Positions 56,078 through 64,000 of a DNA stretch of 64,000 nucleotides are shown one piece after another. A program made the position numbers and the translations under genes. Every line of letters begins with the position of its first letter. Position 1 is the first letter of the stretch. The stretch comes from Clostridium bornimense (GTDB lineage Bacteria > Bacillota > Clostridia > Clostridiales > Clostridiaceae). The notes below the pieces were generated by a model. That model was not told where the DNA came from and did not search any database. It worked only from the letters and a program-made list of their open reading frames with translations. Where the stretch lies: contig NZ_HG917868.1 of the NCBI RefSeq assembly GCF_000577895.1, forward strand, positions 1,922,001 to 1,986,000, read 5' to 3'.

Positions 56078-56113
56078 TAATATGATATTATATCATATTA
56101 TATTACATGTCAA
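56078..56113 (-). promoter_or_regulatory. his operon promoter overlapped by a palindrome
   Basis: On the minus strand TTGACA (56113-56108), exactly 17 bases, TAATAT (56090-56085). A dyad, TAATATGATA (56078-56087) and TATCATATTA (56091-56100), covers the -10 box and most of the spacer, as a repressor site would. No T-box-like leader is seen in the short 5' region, so repressor control by histidine is plausible. Confidence 0.75.
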
Positions 56114-56437
56114 TAGTTTACTGTAAAATTTATATATTTGAAAACATAGATAAAATCCTTCTATTTACCTTTTAATTTTATCTATATTAGTTTATTATTT
56201 TTTATATTTTTAAAAGATTTCCTTCATTTTAGTCATTTGTTAAATAATCAGATTCATATTCTATTTTTATGTTGTCTGCAATTTTAAAACTAATCTTCTT
56301 TACATTTATTGTCATCAAATTGATTTTATTTATAAATATTGTATGTTATTATATAATAAGTTAAAATAAAGTTAAATTGTAAATTTCATATGAATTTTGT
56401 TGTAAATATAAACTTAATTATCTATGGAGGTGAAGTT
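56114..56437. other. AT-rich region before the LCP gene
   Basis: About 320 bases between the his promoter and the LCP start. It holds only the LCP 5' region; no clear gene or RNA structure was recognised. Confidence 0.4.
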
Positions 56438-57559
56438 TTGAAAAAAAACTCAATTTCTAATATTAACAATAGTGAAGAATCTATGAATATAAAAAGAAGT
56501 AAAAAAAGAAAAAGAGGATTTTTGCCTAAACTTAGTAAATCTAAAAAAATACTATTATCAGTATTTTTAATAATTATATTAGTAGGATCACTAAGTACTT
56601 ATTTGCTTTTTAGTAACTTATTCAAAAAAAGTAACTCTGTAATTTACACAAATAAAATTACTACAGAAGAAAAAGATATTAATGACTCAAATGAACATTT
56701 AGATGTGGAAACAAAGATTAAAAACATTTTATTAATAGGTGTTGATAAAAGATCCGGGGAAAATATCGGTAGAACAGATTCTATAATGATTGCCACTGTA
56801 GATCCAGAAAATAATAGCATTAAGTTAACTTCTGTGTTAAGAGATACATATGTTGAAATTCCTGAACATGGATATAACAAAATTAATGCTGCTTTTGCCA
56901 TCGGTGGTGTAGAATTATTATCAAGAACTCTAAAATATAATTTCAATATTACTCTAGATAACTATATTACTATTGATTTCTTTAATTTTCAAAATGTTAT
57001 AGATTCTATCGGCGGTATAGAAATTGATGTTAAAGATACTGAAGTTAATGAAATAAACAAGTATATAAAAGAAGTAAATGGTACAAACTCTACTTTATTA
57101 ACAACACCTGGCTTACAAGTATTAAATGGCCAACAAGCTTTATCTTATTCTAGAATAAGATATGTGGGAAATTCCGATTTTGAGAGAGTAGAAAGGCAAA
57201 AAAGAGTTATGAGTGCCTGTCTTGATAAAGTTAAAAATATGGAAGCTTTAGAATATCCTAAATTGCTATCATCAGTATATGGGTCTATAGATAGTGATAT
57301 GACTTTAGCAAATATCATTACAATGGGAAATACCGTATATCAAATGGAAAATTTGCAAGTGCAAAATTTAAGAATTCCTTCTGATAATAATATTACTTTA
57401 GGAGATATGTATATTGGTAGTGATAAAGCATCTGTAGTTTTTCCTGATCTTCAAGCTACTACAGAAGAGGTATTAAACTTTATTTATCCTGGACAAGACT
57501 TTTCCACTGTAACAGTTCCCGATAATAGTATTCAACGTAGTAAACTAATTTTAAATTAG
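56438..57559 (+). CDS. LytR-CpsA-Psr (LCP) family cell-wall ligase
   Basis: Attaches anionic polymers (teichoic acids or capsule) to peptidoglycan. 373 residues starting at TTG 56438 (GGAGGTG at 56426-56432). A basic cytoplasmic tail precedes one span (about 35-58); the extracellular LCP core includes NILLIGVDKRSGENIGRTDSIMI, LRDTYVEIPEHGYNKINAAFA and LNGQQALSYSRIRYVGNSDFERVERQKRVM, with the arginines and aspartates that bind the lipid pyrophosphate. A more upstream ATG (56390) reads through the ribosome binding site and is not used. Confidence 0.9.
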   Translation: MKKNSISNINNSEESMNIKRSKKRKRGFLPKLSKSKKILLSVFLIIILVGSLSTYLLFSNLFKKSNSVIYTNKITTEEKDINDSNEHLDVETKIKNILLIGVDKRSGENIGRTDSIMIATVDPENNSIKLTSVLRDTYVEIPEHGYNKINAAFAIGGVELLSRTLKYNFNITLDNYITIDFFNFQNVIDSIGGIEIDVKDTEVNEINKYIKEVNGTNSTLLTTPGLQVLNGQQALSYSRIRYVGNSDFERVERQKRVMSACLDKVKNMEALEYPKLLSSVYGSIDSDMTLANIITMGNTVYQMENLQVQNLRIPSDNNITLGDMYIGSDKASVVFPDLQATTEEVLNFIYPGQDFSTVTVPDNSIQRSKLILN

Positions 57560-57563
57560 AAAA

Positions 57564-58005
57564 GAATAAGAGTGAATAAGTAAGAAGATCAGTTCAAAGT
57601 GTGGCAGCTTTTTTCAGTAAGTTTGAAGAGCAAAAGTAGGTCACAAGTATGAGGGCACAAGGCACAGGTATAGATGAAATTCTTGCAGAATTTCTGAAAT
57701 TTTAAGTGTTAAGTTGAATGTTATAAGTTAAACTATGTCTCTTGCTTAGATCACAGTTAATATAAAAGTCATTACATAAAGTTCATGAAAGTTGCACTTT
57801 CATGAAACTTTGGTTACAAATTATATATCTATAATAAATATGAAAACATTTTTCTTTCCGCAGGATTATAATAAAATTCCTCGCAAAGAGGAATTTTTAC
57901 CTTACTTGTGCCTTGTGCCTTCTAACCTGTGCCATAATAAAAGGAACTACCGCTCACAAATTTTCATTTATTAATGCAACATCCACCATTCACTCTTACC
58001 TATTC
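57564..58005. mobile_element. MITE-like element, about 440 bp, no ORF
   Basis: Terminal inverted repeats GAATAAGAGTGAAT (57564-57577) and, inverted, ATTCACTCTTACCTATTC (57988-58005; a 4-base insertion) bound a non-coding stretch. Inside, GGCACAAGGCACAG (57654-57667) is echoed in inverted form at about 57905-57933, and a perfect hairpin with 11-bp arms lies at 57782-57806 (TTCATGAAAGT/ACTTTCATGAA). A second small hairpin (AAATTCCTC/GAGGAATTT) is near 57877-57897. The element lies between the LCP stop and the end of the next gene. No target-site duplication was confirmed. Confidence 0.55.
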
Positions 58006-58012
58006 CCTAATT

Positions 58013-58675
58013 CTACGCTGCCATATTTACTAATTTCAATGTTAGCTTTTCAGTATCAACATTAAATAACTTATTAAGTTCCATATTAAATAAATTATAC
58101 ATTTCTTTATATTCCTTCATATGTTTATATTCTGATAAGGGAACCTTTTTCATAAACTTTATATGCCTATTTATATCTTCCTGCATTTCTATAATGCTTT
58201 CTATAGATGAATAATATTCTACATATTCTTTTATTTCTTCCATAGATAAAAATCCTGATAAATTTGAGAGTACTAAAGTCCAATGTTCTATAAAAGTTAC
58301 ATCAGGAACCCTCTTTAACTGCCAATTTTTGTTTTGAAAAACTTTCTTTGTTCTTTCTATATCTGCAATTACCATTTTAGAATAATCTTTTCCCATATCT
58401 TTATTTTCTTTTAAGCAAAATTCATTAAAATACCAATATATAATCTTTATAGTGATAATTGTACCTACAAAAATACCTATTATTATTGATATCATTGATA
58501 ATATAATTGTAGAAGATTGAAAAAGTCTATCTACTACTATGTACATTGCAATTAGCGCTATTATTATAGTAATTCCTGCCACTATATAGGATGTTTTTAA
58601 TTTTTCATTAAGTTTTTTTGCAAAAATTGCTATATTATTTTTTCTCCACTGAGGACTTAATATTGATTCTTCCAT
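58013..58675 (-). CDS. Two-span membrane protein, unknown
   Basis: 220 residues. ATG at 58675 is the start, because the GTG upstream lies in the GGGGTG ribosome binding site. Two membrane spans at about 35-55 and 65-90 are followed by a 130-residue cytoplasmic or surface helical region with charged residues (NKNWQLKRVPDVTFIEHW, MKKVPLSEYKHMKEYKEM). I recognise no family. It is monocistronic between the MITE-like element and a terminator. Confidence 0.7.
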   Translation of the reverse strand: MEESILSPQWRKNNIAIFAKKLNEKLKTSYIVAGITIIIALIAMYIVVDRLFQSSTIILSMISIIIGIFVGTIITIKIIYWYFNEFCLKENKDMGKDYSKMVIADIERTKKVFQNKNWQLKRVPDVTFIEHWTLVLSNLSGFLSMEEIKEYVEYYSSIESIIEMQEDINRHIKFMKKVPLSEYKHMKEYKEMYNLFNMELNKLFNVDTEKLTLKLVNMAA

Positions 58676-58702
58676 AATTATCACCCCTATAAATAATTAT
58701 AA

Positions 58703-58739
58703 GCATAAAGGAAATATTTGTAAAATATTTCCTTTATGC
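58703..58739 (-). terminator. Terminator after tsaD
   Basis: Perfect 17-bp arms GCATAAAGGAAATATTT (58703-58719) and AAATATTTCCTTTATGC (58723-58739), 110 bases beyond the tsaD stop. Confidence 0.75.
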
Positions 58740-58848
58740 TTTTTCCGACTTTTTATATTTTTTTATTATATAAACTTTTATATTTATATTTCTTTTTATA
58801 TTAATTAATGTAGAATTTAATTATTTAATATACTTATTTGAAAAAACT

Positions 58849-59868
58849 TTAATATCTTATTTCTCCTAATTTTAAATTTGGTGTTGCATTAACTTCTAAT
58901 GGAGTTGCACCTATCTTCATATATTGATAATAAGCTGCAGCACCTATCATAGCCGCATTATCTGTACATAATACCGGTGATGGAAATAATACTTTAATTC
59001 CTGATTTTTCACCTTTTTCTTTTAATACTTCTCTTAACTTAGAATTACATCCTACGCCACCAGCTACTGCTATAGTATAATTTTTTTTGTTTTTGCAAGC
59101 TTTTATCCCATTATCAACAAGAACTTCTACAACAGATTTTTGAAAAGACGCTGCAATATCTTCTACTTTATATGTCTCACCTTTCATTTTTGAATTATTT
59201 ATATAATTTAGTACTGCTGACTTTACTCCGCTAAAAGAAAAATCAAGAACTTTATCATCATGGAAATTTGCTTTAGGAAACTTTATAAAATCTTCATTTC
59301 CTTCTTTTGAAACCTTATCTACCTTAGGCCCACCTGGATATCCAAGTCCAATGGCTCTAGCTACCTTATCAAACGCTTCCCCAGCTGCATCATCTCTTGT
59401 TTGACCTAGAATTTCATACTCTCCATAATCTTTTACATATGCTATAAAAGTATTTCCTCCGGAAACTACTAATGTTATAAATGGCGGTTCTAACTCTTTA
59501 TGTTCTATATAATTTGCTGATATATGACCTTCAGTATGATTTACAGCAATTAGTGGTTTATTTAATGAATAAGCCAGTCCTTTTGCATATTGTAACCCAA
59601 CTAATAATGCTCCAACTAGTCCTGGTCCATAAGTTACAGCAATAGCATCTATATCTTCAAAAGTACATTTACTTTCTTCTAGAGCCTTTTTTACTACTAC
59701 TGATATATTCTCTATGTGTTTTCTAGATGCTACCTCTGGAACAACTCCTCCAAATTTAGTATGTATATCTATTTGTGATGATATTATATTGGATAATACC
59801 TTTCTTCCATCTTCAACTACCGCTGCTGAAGTTTCATCACAACTACTTTCTATTGATAAAATCTTCAT
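58849..59868 (-). CDS. tsaD: tRNA N6-adenosine threonylcarbamoyltransferase
   Basis: Makes t6A37 in ANN-decoding tRNAs together with TsaB, TsaC and TsaE. 339 residues, ASKHA fold. [16 protein letters not shown] at the N-terminus, metal-ligand HTEGH ([11 protein letters not shown]), VSGGNT and [11 protein letters not shown] (sugar-phosphate loop) are intact. The partners are not in this window. Confidence 0.97.
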   Translation of the reverse strand: MKILSIESSCDETSAAVVEDGRKVLSNIISSQIDIHTKFGGVVPEVASRKHIENISVVVKKALEESKCTFEDIDAIAVTYGPGLVGALLVGLQYAKGLAYSLNKPLIAVNHTEGHISANYIEHKELEPPFITLVVSGGNTFIAYVKDYGEYEILGQTRDDAAGEAFDKVARAIGLGYPGGPKVDKVSKEGNEDFIKFPKANFHDDKVLDFSFSGVKSAVLNYINNSKMKGETYKVEDIAASFQKSVVEVLVDNGIKACKNKKNYTIAVAGGVGCNSKLREVLKEKGEKSGIKVLFPSPVLCTDNAAMIGAAAYYQYMKIGATPLEVNATPNLKLGEIRY

Positions 59869-60005
59869 GCTATACCTCCACTTTTCTAATCATTATATAT
59901 TATACCCTTATAATTTATCCGATTCAATTCATTCACCTTTTTATTAAATCTATCATAATCTATTGTATAAAGAAATTAATAAACAAACAAAAGGAGAATG
60001 TAATA

Positions 60006-60338
60006 ATGAGTAACGAAAATAGATGTAATAGAGAAAGAAACCATAATCATGAATTTATAGGAAGTACTAAATTAGCTGAAAGAGGCGAAGAAAGACACAA
60101 TCACCGTTTTGCAGGAGTTTCCAGTTTAGCTATTCCATGTGGAAGATCTCACTATCATGTTCTAGAAACAACAACTGACTCTCTAGATCATATTCATAAA
60201 ATTTGTGTAAAGACAGGATTAGCTGTTTATCTTGAAAACGGAGAACACGTTCACTTTGTTGAAGCTTCAACATCTTGCAGTGACGGTCACTCTCACTGTT
60301 TTGAAGTTGCTACTTTAATATCAAGTCCTTTAGTATAG
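60006..60338 (+). CDS. YmaF-family protein
   Basis: 110 residues, rich in His and Cys: NHNHEFIGSTKLAE, RHNHRFAGVSSLAI, CGRSHYHVLETTTD, HIHKICVKTG, GEHVHFVEA and DGHSHCFEV. This is the YmaF pattern, a repeated beta-strand family with [GS]xSHxH motifs and unknown function, probably metal-binding. ATG at 60006 follows AAGGAG; an in-frame extension through the tsaD promoter region is not supported. Possibly secreted or spore-related; no signal peptide seen. Confidence 0.85.
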   Translation: MSNENRCNRERNHNHEFIGSTKLAERGEERHNHRFAGVSSLAIPCGRSHYHVLETTTDSLDHIHKICVKTGLAVYLENGEHVHFVEASTSCSDGHSHCFEVATLISSPLV

Positions 60339-60346
60339 ATTATTAT

Positions 60347-60388
60347 GGGGCTATCGCAATAACGATTAAGTTTCGTGAGCGAGAGCCC
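60347..60388. repeat. Structured dispersed repeat, copy B
   Basis: GGGGCTATCGC (60347-60357) pairs with GCGAGAGCCC (60379-60388), one mismatch, with inner ACGA/TCGT (60362-60365, 60373-60376), matching the layout at 38117-38159. A second hairpin follows at 60396-60445 (TATCAGCGCACA/TGTGCACTGATA). Confidence 0.6.
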
Positions 60389-60534
60389 ACATTCTTATCA
60401 GCGCACAGTCTACAGTTATTGTAATTTGTAAATTGTGCACTGATAGTCATCAGTACAATAGCACTTTACTACATATTTAATATTTAATATTTATGATATA
60501 ATAACTTTTATAAAAGAAAAATAGGAGATTATAC

Positions 60535-61149
60535 ATGAATAGTTATGCAAAAATAGTAGTTAAAGGATCTCCCATATCCAAATCAAACTTTAAATTGGTA
60601 AACTCCAATGGAAGATCCATATTGCCAGTATCATCAGGTAAATATCATGATAGATATGCAATATATGAAGAAACCATAGCTTTTGAAGCTAGGGCTCAAA
60701 ATCCAAACATAGTTTTAGAAGATGGTCTTATTGCTGTACTTAATGTTTACTATAAAAGTGAACTTAGACATCCTGATACAAATAATATTCCAAAATCTAT
60801 TTTTGATGGTATAGAAAAAAGTGGTCTTATAATAAATGATTCTCAAATAAAAACTTTAGTTATAAATGAATTTTATGATAAAGAAAATCCAAGATTTGAA
60901 TTAGAACTTTTCTCCGAAAGTCAATATTCGTTAGATTTCTCTATTGTAAAACGAGATACTCCGATAACTAGTAAAAAATATTCACCACCACCAAATAGAA
61001 AATCAACAGTAATTAAACCAAAAGAAATTACTGCTTCTAATAAAGATATTTGCTCTTTATGTAATAAACCACTAAAAAAAGGCGAAGGAGTTTCAATAAA
61101 TAGAGGAACAGAATTTATTTGTACAAATTGCCTTAAAAAGTCCTTCTAA
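60535..61149 (+). CDS. RusA-like endonuclease domain protein with C-terminal zinc ribbon
   Basis: 204 residues. Residues 1-130 resemble the RusA Holliday-junction resolvase fold: LNVYYKS, then HPDTNNIPKSIFDGIEKSGLIINDSQI, the family pattern [RP]D-x-D-N...K...D.L...DDxQI. The first Asp is kept, the second is Asn (TNN instead of LDN), and the later DDxQ reads NDSQ with one Asp. A Pro/Lys linker leads to a C-terminal zinc ribbon (CSLCNKPLKKGE...FICTNCLKK). Non-phage context: alone between YmaF and an oxidoreductase, with its own ribosome binding site. Could be an active or substrate-altered nuclease, or a binding protein. Confidence 0.65.
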   Translation: MNSYAKIVVKGSPISKSNFKLVNSNGRSILPVSSGKYHDRYAIYEETIAFEARAQNPNIVLEDGLIAVLNVYYKSELRHPDTNNIPKSIFDGIEKSGLIINDSQIKTLVINEFYDKENPRFELELFSESQYSLDFSIVKRDTPITSKKYSPPPNRKSTVIKPKEITASNKDICSLCNKPLKKGEGVSINRGTEFICTNCLKKSF

Positions 61150-61178
61150 AATCATTTTAAGCATATTTAAGAACAATA

Positions 61179-61216
61179 TAATGGAGCTATCGCAATAACT
61201 TGCAACAGCTCCATTA
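61179..61216. terminator. Bidirectional terminator carrying a repeat fragment
   Basis: Perfect 10-bp arms TAATGGAGCT (61179-61188) and AGCTCCATTA (61207-61216) between convergent genes. The left arm and loop include GGAGCTATCGCAATAAC, the same start as the dispersed repeats at 38117 and 60347. Confidence 0.8.
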
Positions 61217-61220
61217 TCAT

Positions 61221-62465
61221 TTATATAATATCAAATTTTATTTCTTTCATATCATAACTTAACATAGATTTTTTTAGCTTTAACTTCATAGTTTCACCAG
61301 AATATAACATTTCAAATGGAACTCTTATCTTCTCTTCCCCATCTATGTACATCACAATATTCCCTTCTTCACAATATGTAAATGGTCTAAAACTAAAAGT
61401 TATCTGTTCTTGTGCATTTTTTAAATTTATATGACTTGGCGATACAAATATAATATTTTCACCGGCAACAACATCTATATCTTCTAAAGAGAATCTCTCA
61501 CCATTAAGATATCTCACAGCATTTTTTCCTGCCATAATTGCTTCCTCTGTTATATCTTCACTATAATCATGAGGATATAATACATTACCTATAGCAAAAA
61601 TTCCATCTATATTAGTTTCATAACTTTCATTAACATTTACTCCTAATGTGTTACTATTTATTTCTCCACCTAGCTTTTCTATTAATATACTTTCTGGCTC
61701 ATTAGAAGCTGCAATGATAAGAGTATCACAAGGTATATATTTTTCTGTACCTTTTATAGGTGTCTTATCTTCATCTACTTCTGATATTGTTAATGCTGTT
61801 AATCTCTCATTTCCTTCTACCTTTAGAATTGTATGACTGAACAAAACTGGTATATTAAAATTCTCTACGCATCTTTCATAATTTTCTAATGTTCCTTTTA
61901 TATTAGGTGTTACTTCTAATATCATTTTTATTTTAGCACCTTCAATTGTAAGTTGCTTTGCTATAACGAGACCACTGTCGCTACTACCGAATATAACCAC
62001 CTCTTTACCAGGTATATATCCTTCTCTACTTATAAACCTTTGGGCAGCTCCTGCAGTATATACTCCTGCCTGCTTATTACCAGGTATATTAGTTATACCT
62101 CTTGGTCGCTCTCTATATCCTGTAGCTAAAATTATTGTACTGCAAGAAATATTATATACTCCTTCTTCACTTACTATTTTTATTATTTTATCTCTTGTTA
62201 TATCCAATACCATGGAGTTTAACTTTATATCTATTTTAAGTTCTTTAATTTCATCTATCAACCGTTGGATAAATTCTGGACCTGTTATCATTTCTTCATA
62301 ATAACCTTTTCCAAAAGCATTATTTATATTAAAATTAAGCATTCCACCTAATTCTTCTCTTCTTTCTATTACTAAAACTTTTTTAGCTCCCTCTTTTTTA
62401 GCTGTTATAGCACTTATAAGCCCAGCTCCACCGCCACCTATAATAACTGCATCATAATGGACCAT
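61221..62465 (-). CDS. FAD-dependent pyridine nucleotide-disulphide-type oxidoreductase
   Basis: 414 residues. FAD motif AVIIGGGGAGLISA at residues 6-19, ATGYRERPRG, NAD(P) motif EVVIFGSSDSGLVIAKQL near 175 and the second FAD motif GIFAIGNVLYPHD near 310. Such proteins serve as electron-transfer flavoproteins, often beside glycerol-3-phosphate dehydrogenase (GlpA/GlpO context); none is here. A redox-active CxxC is not seen. Substrate unknown. Confidence 0.85.
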   Translation of the reverse strand: MVHYDAVIIGGGGAGLISAITAKKEGAKKVLVIERREELGGMLNFNINNAFGKGYYEEMITGPEFIQRLIDEIKELKIDIKLNSMVLDITRDKIIKIVSEEGVYNISCSTIILATGYRERPRGITNIPGNKQAGVYTAGAAQRFISREGYIPGKEVVIFGSSDSGLVIAKQLTIEGAKIKMILEVTPNIKGTLENYERCVENFNIPVLFSHTILKVEGNERLTALTISEVDEDKTPIKGTEKYIPCDTLIIAASNEPESILIEKLGGEINSNTLGVNVNESYETNIDGIFAIGNVLYPHDYSEDITEEAIMAGKNAVRYLNGERFSLEDIDVVAGENIIFVSPSHINLKNAQEQITFSFRPFTYCEEGNIVMYIDGEEKIRVPFEMLYSGETMKLKLKKSMLSYDMKEIKFDII

Positions 62466-62657
62466 TTTATACCCTCCACTATTTTTTATTTCCCTACTAA
62501 TTATACCTTTTTTCTATTCACTATTCCATATAATGAATAAAAGTAGGATTAAAACAAATACTATTAATGTCCCCTAAAAATATCATATACCCCTTTATCC
62601 TATAATTTCCTATTGGAAATTTAATCTTACCCAATACTTAACCCTTTAATTACATAG

Positions 62658-62688
62658 AAAGCTGTTGCACAAAATGTGTAACAGCTTT
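62658..62688. terminator. Terminator near the Lrp gene end
   Basis: AAAGCTGTTGCACA (62658-62671) and TGTGTAACAGCTTT (62675-62688), one mismatch, then T-run on the plus strand. Confidence 0.7.
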
Positions 62689-62690
62689 TT

Positions 62691-63146
62691 TTATAAGTCC
62701 TTATTACAGTAAGAATCTACTTCTACACCTCTCGGTTCTACAGCTGTCGAGAAAACAATTTGCGTTTCTGTATTACCAAACCTTTGAAGTTGTCCAATAA
62801 ATAAATCTAACTCCATAGTAGTATTATATGCAACTTTAAGTAACATAGAATATTTTCCAGTTACACAGTTACATTCTATTACATTCTTACATTTAGCGAT
62901 AAAGGGATAAAATTCCGGTTTATCTTTTGGATCTACTTCTAAATTTATAAATGCAGTTATATTATATCCTAATTTTAATTTATTAATATTAGCTGTATAT
63001 CCTGTGATTACACCTAGCTTTTCTAATTTCTCAATTCGTGCTGATACCGCTGGCGGTGATAGAAAAACTTCTTCTGCAAGATGTTTTACCGGATATCTAG
63101 CATTTTCTTGTAAAAGTTTAATCAATTTTAAATCAATTTTGTCCAT
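62691..63146 (-). CDS. Lrp/AsnC-family transcriptional regulator
   Basis: 151-residue feast/famine regulator: N-terminal helix-turn-helix (DLKLIKLLQENARYPVKHLAEEVFLSPPAVSARIEKLEKLGVI) and a C-terminal RAM ligand domain. ATG 63146 (GGAGGA at 63153-63158) is the start; an in-frame extension upstream is not plausible since it reads through the promoter. Probably senses an amino acid; the target is unknown. It lies after the regulator-sized gap before a carbohydrate-binding protein gene. Confidence 0.92.
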   Translation of the reverse strand: MDKIDLKLIKLLQENARYPVKHLAEEVFLSPPAVSARIEKLEKLGVITGYTANINKLKLGYNITAFINLEVDPKDKPEFYPFIAKCKNVIECNCVTGKYSMLLKVAYNTTMELDLFIGQLQRFGNTETQIVFSTAVEPRGVEVDSYCNKDL

Positions 63147-63191
63147 ACATATTCCTCCATTGCCATATTTAGTATTTACAATGCAAAAAAG

Positions 63192-63222
63192 GCGTATTGA
63201 TAGGAAATAACTCCTCAATACG
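63192..63222 (-). terminator. Terminator of the carbohydrate-binding protein gene
   Basis: On the minus strand GCGTATTGA (63222-63214) pairs with TCAATACGC (63200-63192), followed by a T6 run. About 100 bases after the stop of the gene starting beyond the window. Confidence 0.8.
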
Positions 63223-63322
63223 CTTCATTGCATCTTATACTATATATTGTATATTTATATAATAAAGTTTTTTCCTCAAAAATACAATATATTCTAGAAT
63301 TTTTTTTATTTTTATTAAGATC

Positions 63323-64000
63323 TTATTTCGATGTCACTGTAAAGCTATCCATTAATGTCCAACCCCAGTTCTTTTGAATTCTTATAGTATTCTTTCCTGC
63401 TTTTAAATCTATTGTTCCGACAGAAACACTTTTAAAAGTACTTGTCTTAGGAAATTCAACATCTTTTATTTTGCTTCCATTTACATATAAAGTTTCAATT
63501 TTCTTATCATATGGAGATGCATATCTTATATCTAAGTTATAATTTCCTCCTTTTGGAGCATCTATTGTTACTTCTACATAATCTCCATCAGTCTCCATAT
63601 CATCAACATAACCACTTCCACTATAACCGCTTATTTTGTTATTTGAATATACTCCATGTAATATGCCTTCTTCAGCTTCAACTGTTATACTAGTAGCAGT
63701 AGTTGTTGTGTTACTACTATTTATCTTTTCTACCTTAATTGAAGATGTAATATTATCAAAGTTATGTTTATTTAAGTCACTATTATTAGATTTTTTCACC
63801 AATTTATTTCCTTTAAAATTATCATCTTCATATAGTGTTATCTTATATCCTGACTTTACTTTTACTGCTGAAACCCAGTCATTCTTTATTCCTAATTTCT
63901 TCATTTCGCTTAAAGTATAAGTCCCAACTTTAAGATCTACTTTTTTTCCCTTATATTTAACCTTTTCATAAACTGTTGCTATAGCTTCATCTTCTATATC
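63323..64000 (-). CDS. C-terminal part of secreted beta/gamma-crystallin plus CBM35-type protein
   Basis: The frame is open to the window edge; the visible 225 residues are the C-terminal end of a larger protein. Residues about 8-90 form a beta/gamma-crystallin-like domain (ATVYEKVKYKGKKVDL, VGTYTLSEMKKLGIKND, KSGYKITLYEDDNFKG), then a short Ser/Thr linker and a CBM6/35-type module (TSITVEAEEG, YSGSGYVDDMETDGDYVEV, ASPYDKKIETLYVNG, MDSFTVTSK). The crystallin/CBM35 pair is seen at the ends of secreted mannanases and similar glycosidases, so the missing N-terminus is probably such an enzyme (inference). Confidence 0.75.
   Translation of the reverse strand, partial: DIEDEAIATVYEKVKYKGKKVDLKVGTYTLSEMKKLGIKNDWVSAVKVKSGYKITLYEDDNFKGNKLVKKSNNSDLNKHNFDNITSSIKVEKINSSNTTTTATSITVEAEEGILHGVYSNNKISGYSGSGYVDDMETDGDYVEVTIDAPKGGNYNLDIRYASPYDKKIETLYVNGSKIKDVEFPKTSTFKSVSVGTIDLKAGKNTIRIQKNWGWTLMDSFTVTSK

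Noticed and set aside
59775-60005. N-terminal extension of the YmaF gene
   Set aside because: Runs antisense through the tsaD start and lacks a ribosome binding site; AAGGAG stands just before ATG 60006.
63147-63218. 24-residue N-terminal extension of the Lrp regulator
   Set aside because: The ribosome binding site GGAGGA lies inside it and serves ATG 63146; family members begin with MDKID-type sequence.

Overview
The window is AT-rich DNA from a spore-forming, saccharolytic Clostridium (sensu stricto type). Evidence: an alpha/beta small acid-soluble spore protein gene, consistently strong GGAGG-type ribosome binding sites, several TTG starts, clostridial-style cell-surface proteins (M26 metallopeptidase, BspA-type leucine-rich repeats, CBM3 and CBM35-like modules), a complete urease locus and a bile-salt-hydrolase-type enzyme. 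Together these fit a gut or soil commensal clostridium; I do not name a species. No rRNA, tRNA or CRISPR array was seen. One tmRNA (ssrA) is present.

Layout. 0-4 kb: 3' end of a sensor kinase, then a beta-glucoside PTS permease with its 6-phospho-beta-glucosidase. 4.2-8.7 kb: a LysR regulator, two tandem FAD oxidoreductases of the geranylgeranyl-reductase type, and a convergent gene that resembles ferredoxin-dependent bilin reductases. 8.8-13.7 kb: an MMPL exporter with a secreted heptad-repeat partner, divergent from a TetR regulator. 13.9-16 kb: a Crp/Fnr regulator coupled to cytidine deaminase, and a choloylglycine-hydrolase-family enzyme. 16.1-23 kb: urease genes ureABCEFGD plus a UreI/AmiS urea channel, headed by a CbiM/NikM-type metal transporter component. 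23.1-25.7 kb: an AraC-MATE pair beside a relic of a second bile-salt-hydrolase-type gene. 25.9-36.5 kb: M26 peptidase, a PHP/HAD/sugar-ABC operon, another MATE. 36.7-40.5 kb: MarR with a YczE-type membrane protein, a zone of decayed coding fragments, and a GxGYxYP-family protein. 40.6-45.65 kb: ssrA and what looks like a decayed island inserted at its 3' end. 45.8-49.4 kb: a GH3 protein with an altered catalytic dyad, a CBM3-bearing secreted protein, and a SASP. 49.5-56 kb: histidine operon hisZGDBHAFIE. 56.4-64 kb: LCP ligase, a MITE-like element, a membrane protein, tsaD, YmaF, a RusA-like nuclease with a zinc ribbon, an FAD oxidoreductase, an Lrp regulator, and the C-terminus of a secreted carbohydrate-binding protein.

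How parts work together. The urea channel, urease and metal transporter form a urea-nitrogen/acid-resistance block. The his operon makes histidine from PRPP and ATP except for the aminotransferase (HisC) and histidinol phosphatase, which must be elsewhere. Its promoter is overlapped by a strong palindrome. The PHP/HAD/ABC operon suggests import of a phosphorylated polyol or phosphodiester and its hydrolysis, using an ATPase encoded elsewhere.

Most unusual points: the bilin-reductase-like gene beside twin flavoproteins in an apparently non-photosynthetic anaerobe; the decayed ssrA island containing recombinase, primase and sortase relics beside a sortase-type surface protein; a GH3 hexosaminidase-like protein whose catalytic His is Tyr; and a RusA-like protein with a changed acidic residue and an added zinc ribbon.
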